Assembly (NCBI RefSeq): GCF_047495875.1
Contig: NC_092497.1
Span: forward strand, 68,355,511 to 68,419,510
Direction: 5' to 3'
Length of the DNA stretch: 64,000 nt
Source: Pithys albifrons albifrons
Lineage: Eukaryota > Chordata > Aves > Passeriformes > Thamnophilidae
Position 1 is the stretch's first letter, and each line of letters opens with the position of its first letter. The position numbers and the translations under genes are program-made. Below are positions 62,639-64,000 of this stretch, piece by piece. A model generated the notes under the pieces. It saw only the letters and a list, made by a program, of their open reading frames with translations, made no database searches and had not been told where the DNA came from.

Positions 62639-63189
62639 AAACATTGAAATGAATACTAGTAAATCCTCCAACCACCTAAAATTAGGTTGGTAAGTTATGT
62701 CTTAGAATGAACATGACTGCTTGACTTTATTTGCTTTTTCTGTTACTATCTCACAGCAAAATTTAATTTTTGGCTTCTGTAGGTTCTGCACAAATATTTT
62801 ACTCAGTTTTATCCATATAGGTTTGTAACATGCACTCCCACCCCCTCCCCCAACTTTTGCTCTGAATTTCAGGTTCAAACAAACTCAGACTCTCAAAGCA
62901 AAACTGCTGACTATCACTTGGTTTAATGTAGAAATCTTGACAATCTGCATATTTCACATTATGCAAAATTTAAACATGACCCACTTTCAATACAATTAAT
63001 CAAAAGGAAAATGCATATTTCTTTCCACTTACAATATGAAAATTATGCAGAAGCCATATTCTTAAATAAACTGGAGAGCTTAGGAATGTTTGGGCCATTG
63101 TCTCTTCTGGATATCCTAGCCTAATATTTTTCACCATGCAATTATACTTCTTCACTTTCCATAAGGGACTTTTTTTTTCCATTCAATAA
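62639..63189. other. AT-rich non-coding interval
   Basis: No gene recognised. Confidence 0.6.
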
Positions 63190-63800
63190 TTTGAGGTTAC
63201 AGTAGCTGCACAGTGGAAATGCTATGTGCCTCATTATTGCTTTGGCAAGCCTCATTAATTTTAATGCTACATGATCATTAATTGCTAGTAATATCACCTA
63301 ATCCAGGCGTAATTGATTAACAGTTAAAGCTATTTTTCTGTTTGGTTTAAGAAACTACCCATCCTCATCAGAAAGCTGGGATAGCATTAATTCTGCTCTT
63401 GTGCTTTAAGGGAAATTAATAATCAATTTTCCTTCTGCTGTCCTTAATTTATACTGTAATAAGGAGCAAAACAGTCTATTTCGAATGGCAGGGAAATTAT
63501 GTGATAAAACAGATTCTTAAGCATGATCTGGAATCAGCTCATTCATGGTACTGAGTTTAAAAAAAAAAACACAACAAAAGCAAAAAAACTAGCATCAGAG
63601 CACTTTAAATCATCTATATAATTAATTATGCAGGATACTGCAAGTCCCCAGCATACTTTCGTAACAAATGTATTGATCCTATGGCCACATCTATTAAAAA
63701 AATAAAACATTTGGCTTAATTATGTTCACATTTGACCTTCATAGGACCAATTCTAAAAATAAATCTTCCCAGTTGCCAGCAATGTCTATTATGAAACTCT
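63190..63800. promoter_or_regulatory. Candidate conserved non-coding element rich in TAAT motifs
   Basis: This stretch has no repeat signature and no frame. It has an unusual density of homeodomain-type cores: 'ctcattaattttaatgc', 'gatcattaattgctagtaat', 'gcgtaattgattaacag', 'agcattaattctg', 'aattaataatcaattttcc' and 'aattaattatgcag'. Such clusters are common in developmental enhancers. AT-rich composition alone raises their number, so this is a suggestion only. Confidence 0.35.
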
Positions 63801-64000
63801 GTATTTAGACTCAATGCTTACTGATGCAATGTTCTTTAGCAAAACTTATTTCAGTGTGAGCATTTGGGCTTGAAACTGTACAATATAAAGACCCTGGAAT
63901 AGCTTTGCAAGCAAAGATTTGTGTTATCACTGTGTCAGTTCCTGTCTGCAGCATATCAAGGAGACTAGGAGTAATCTTATGTTTATTATCTGAAGCGTTT

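Overview
This window reads as bird nuclear DNA from a gene-poor, AT-rich intergenic or intronic region. The evidence is CR1 LINEs with the avian 3' end (CR1-type tail ending in ATTCTATG-like repeats), an avian ERVL-type LTR, and several copies of a 5-bp-TSD endogenous retrovirus LTR family. I could not support any intact host protein-coding gene, tRNA, rRNA or CRISPR array. The species cannot be fixed from the sequence. An RTE-like LINE of the kind reported in some bird lineages is present, but it is not decisive.

Layout. 1-2730: CR1 LINE on the + strand, cut by the window edge, with frameshifted endonuclease and reverse transcriptase. 2731-11129: AT-rich DNA with no recognised gene. 11130-14235: an old antisense CR1 split by an approximately 2.4-kb RTE-like LINE that has lost its RT core. 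14236-23188: AT-rich DNA with T/G-rich tracts and two G-quadruplex-prone blocks on opposite strands. 23189-23822: solo LTR. 24095-25732: a TCTA microsatellite and then an approximately 1-kb polypyrimidine satellite built from CCCTT, CCCTAACCTT and CCCTTT units. 25733-32720: AT-rich DNA with CA repeats and a CR1 tail. 32722-35244: CR1 tail, TTTTC tract and an interrupted ERVL-type LTR. 37991-40579: a young, complete but gag/pol-less provirus. 42072-42895: old CR1 3' part. 48860-49489: solo LTR, minus strand. 51498-52025: a different GC-rich LTR. 54419-54920: CR1 tail, minus strand. 55930-56590: unidentified ORF or retrocopy. 58481-59044: old LTR. 59969-62633: a second gag/pol-less provirus whose 5' LTR is inverted. 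63190-63800: a block dense in TAAT-type homeodomain motifs that may be conserved non-coding DNA.

How the parts fit. The window is mainly a record of retroelement activity. One LTR superfamily (TGTTATGGGTT... to ...GACA) accounts for five independent insertions in about 40 kb: two with internal sequence, three as lone LTRs. The two internal regions are homologous to each other, about 1.3-1.4 kb long, and carry no recognisable gag, pro or pol, so both must have been mobilised in trans. One still holds a short ORF with a signal-peptide-like start and a cysteine cluster. The other has the equivalent start codon lost, an internal duplication, a GC-rich repeat block and the inverted 5' LTR inside a perfect 5-bp target-site duplication.

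Strongest leads for a second look: the inverted-LTR provirus, the young non-autonomous provirus with its tRNA-Glu primer site and secreted-peptide-like ORF, the telomere-like polypyrimidine satellite, and the RT-deleted RTE nested in CR1. All comparisons were made by eye.
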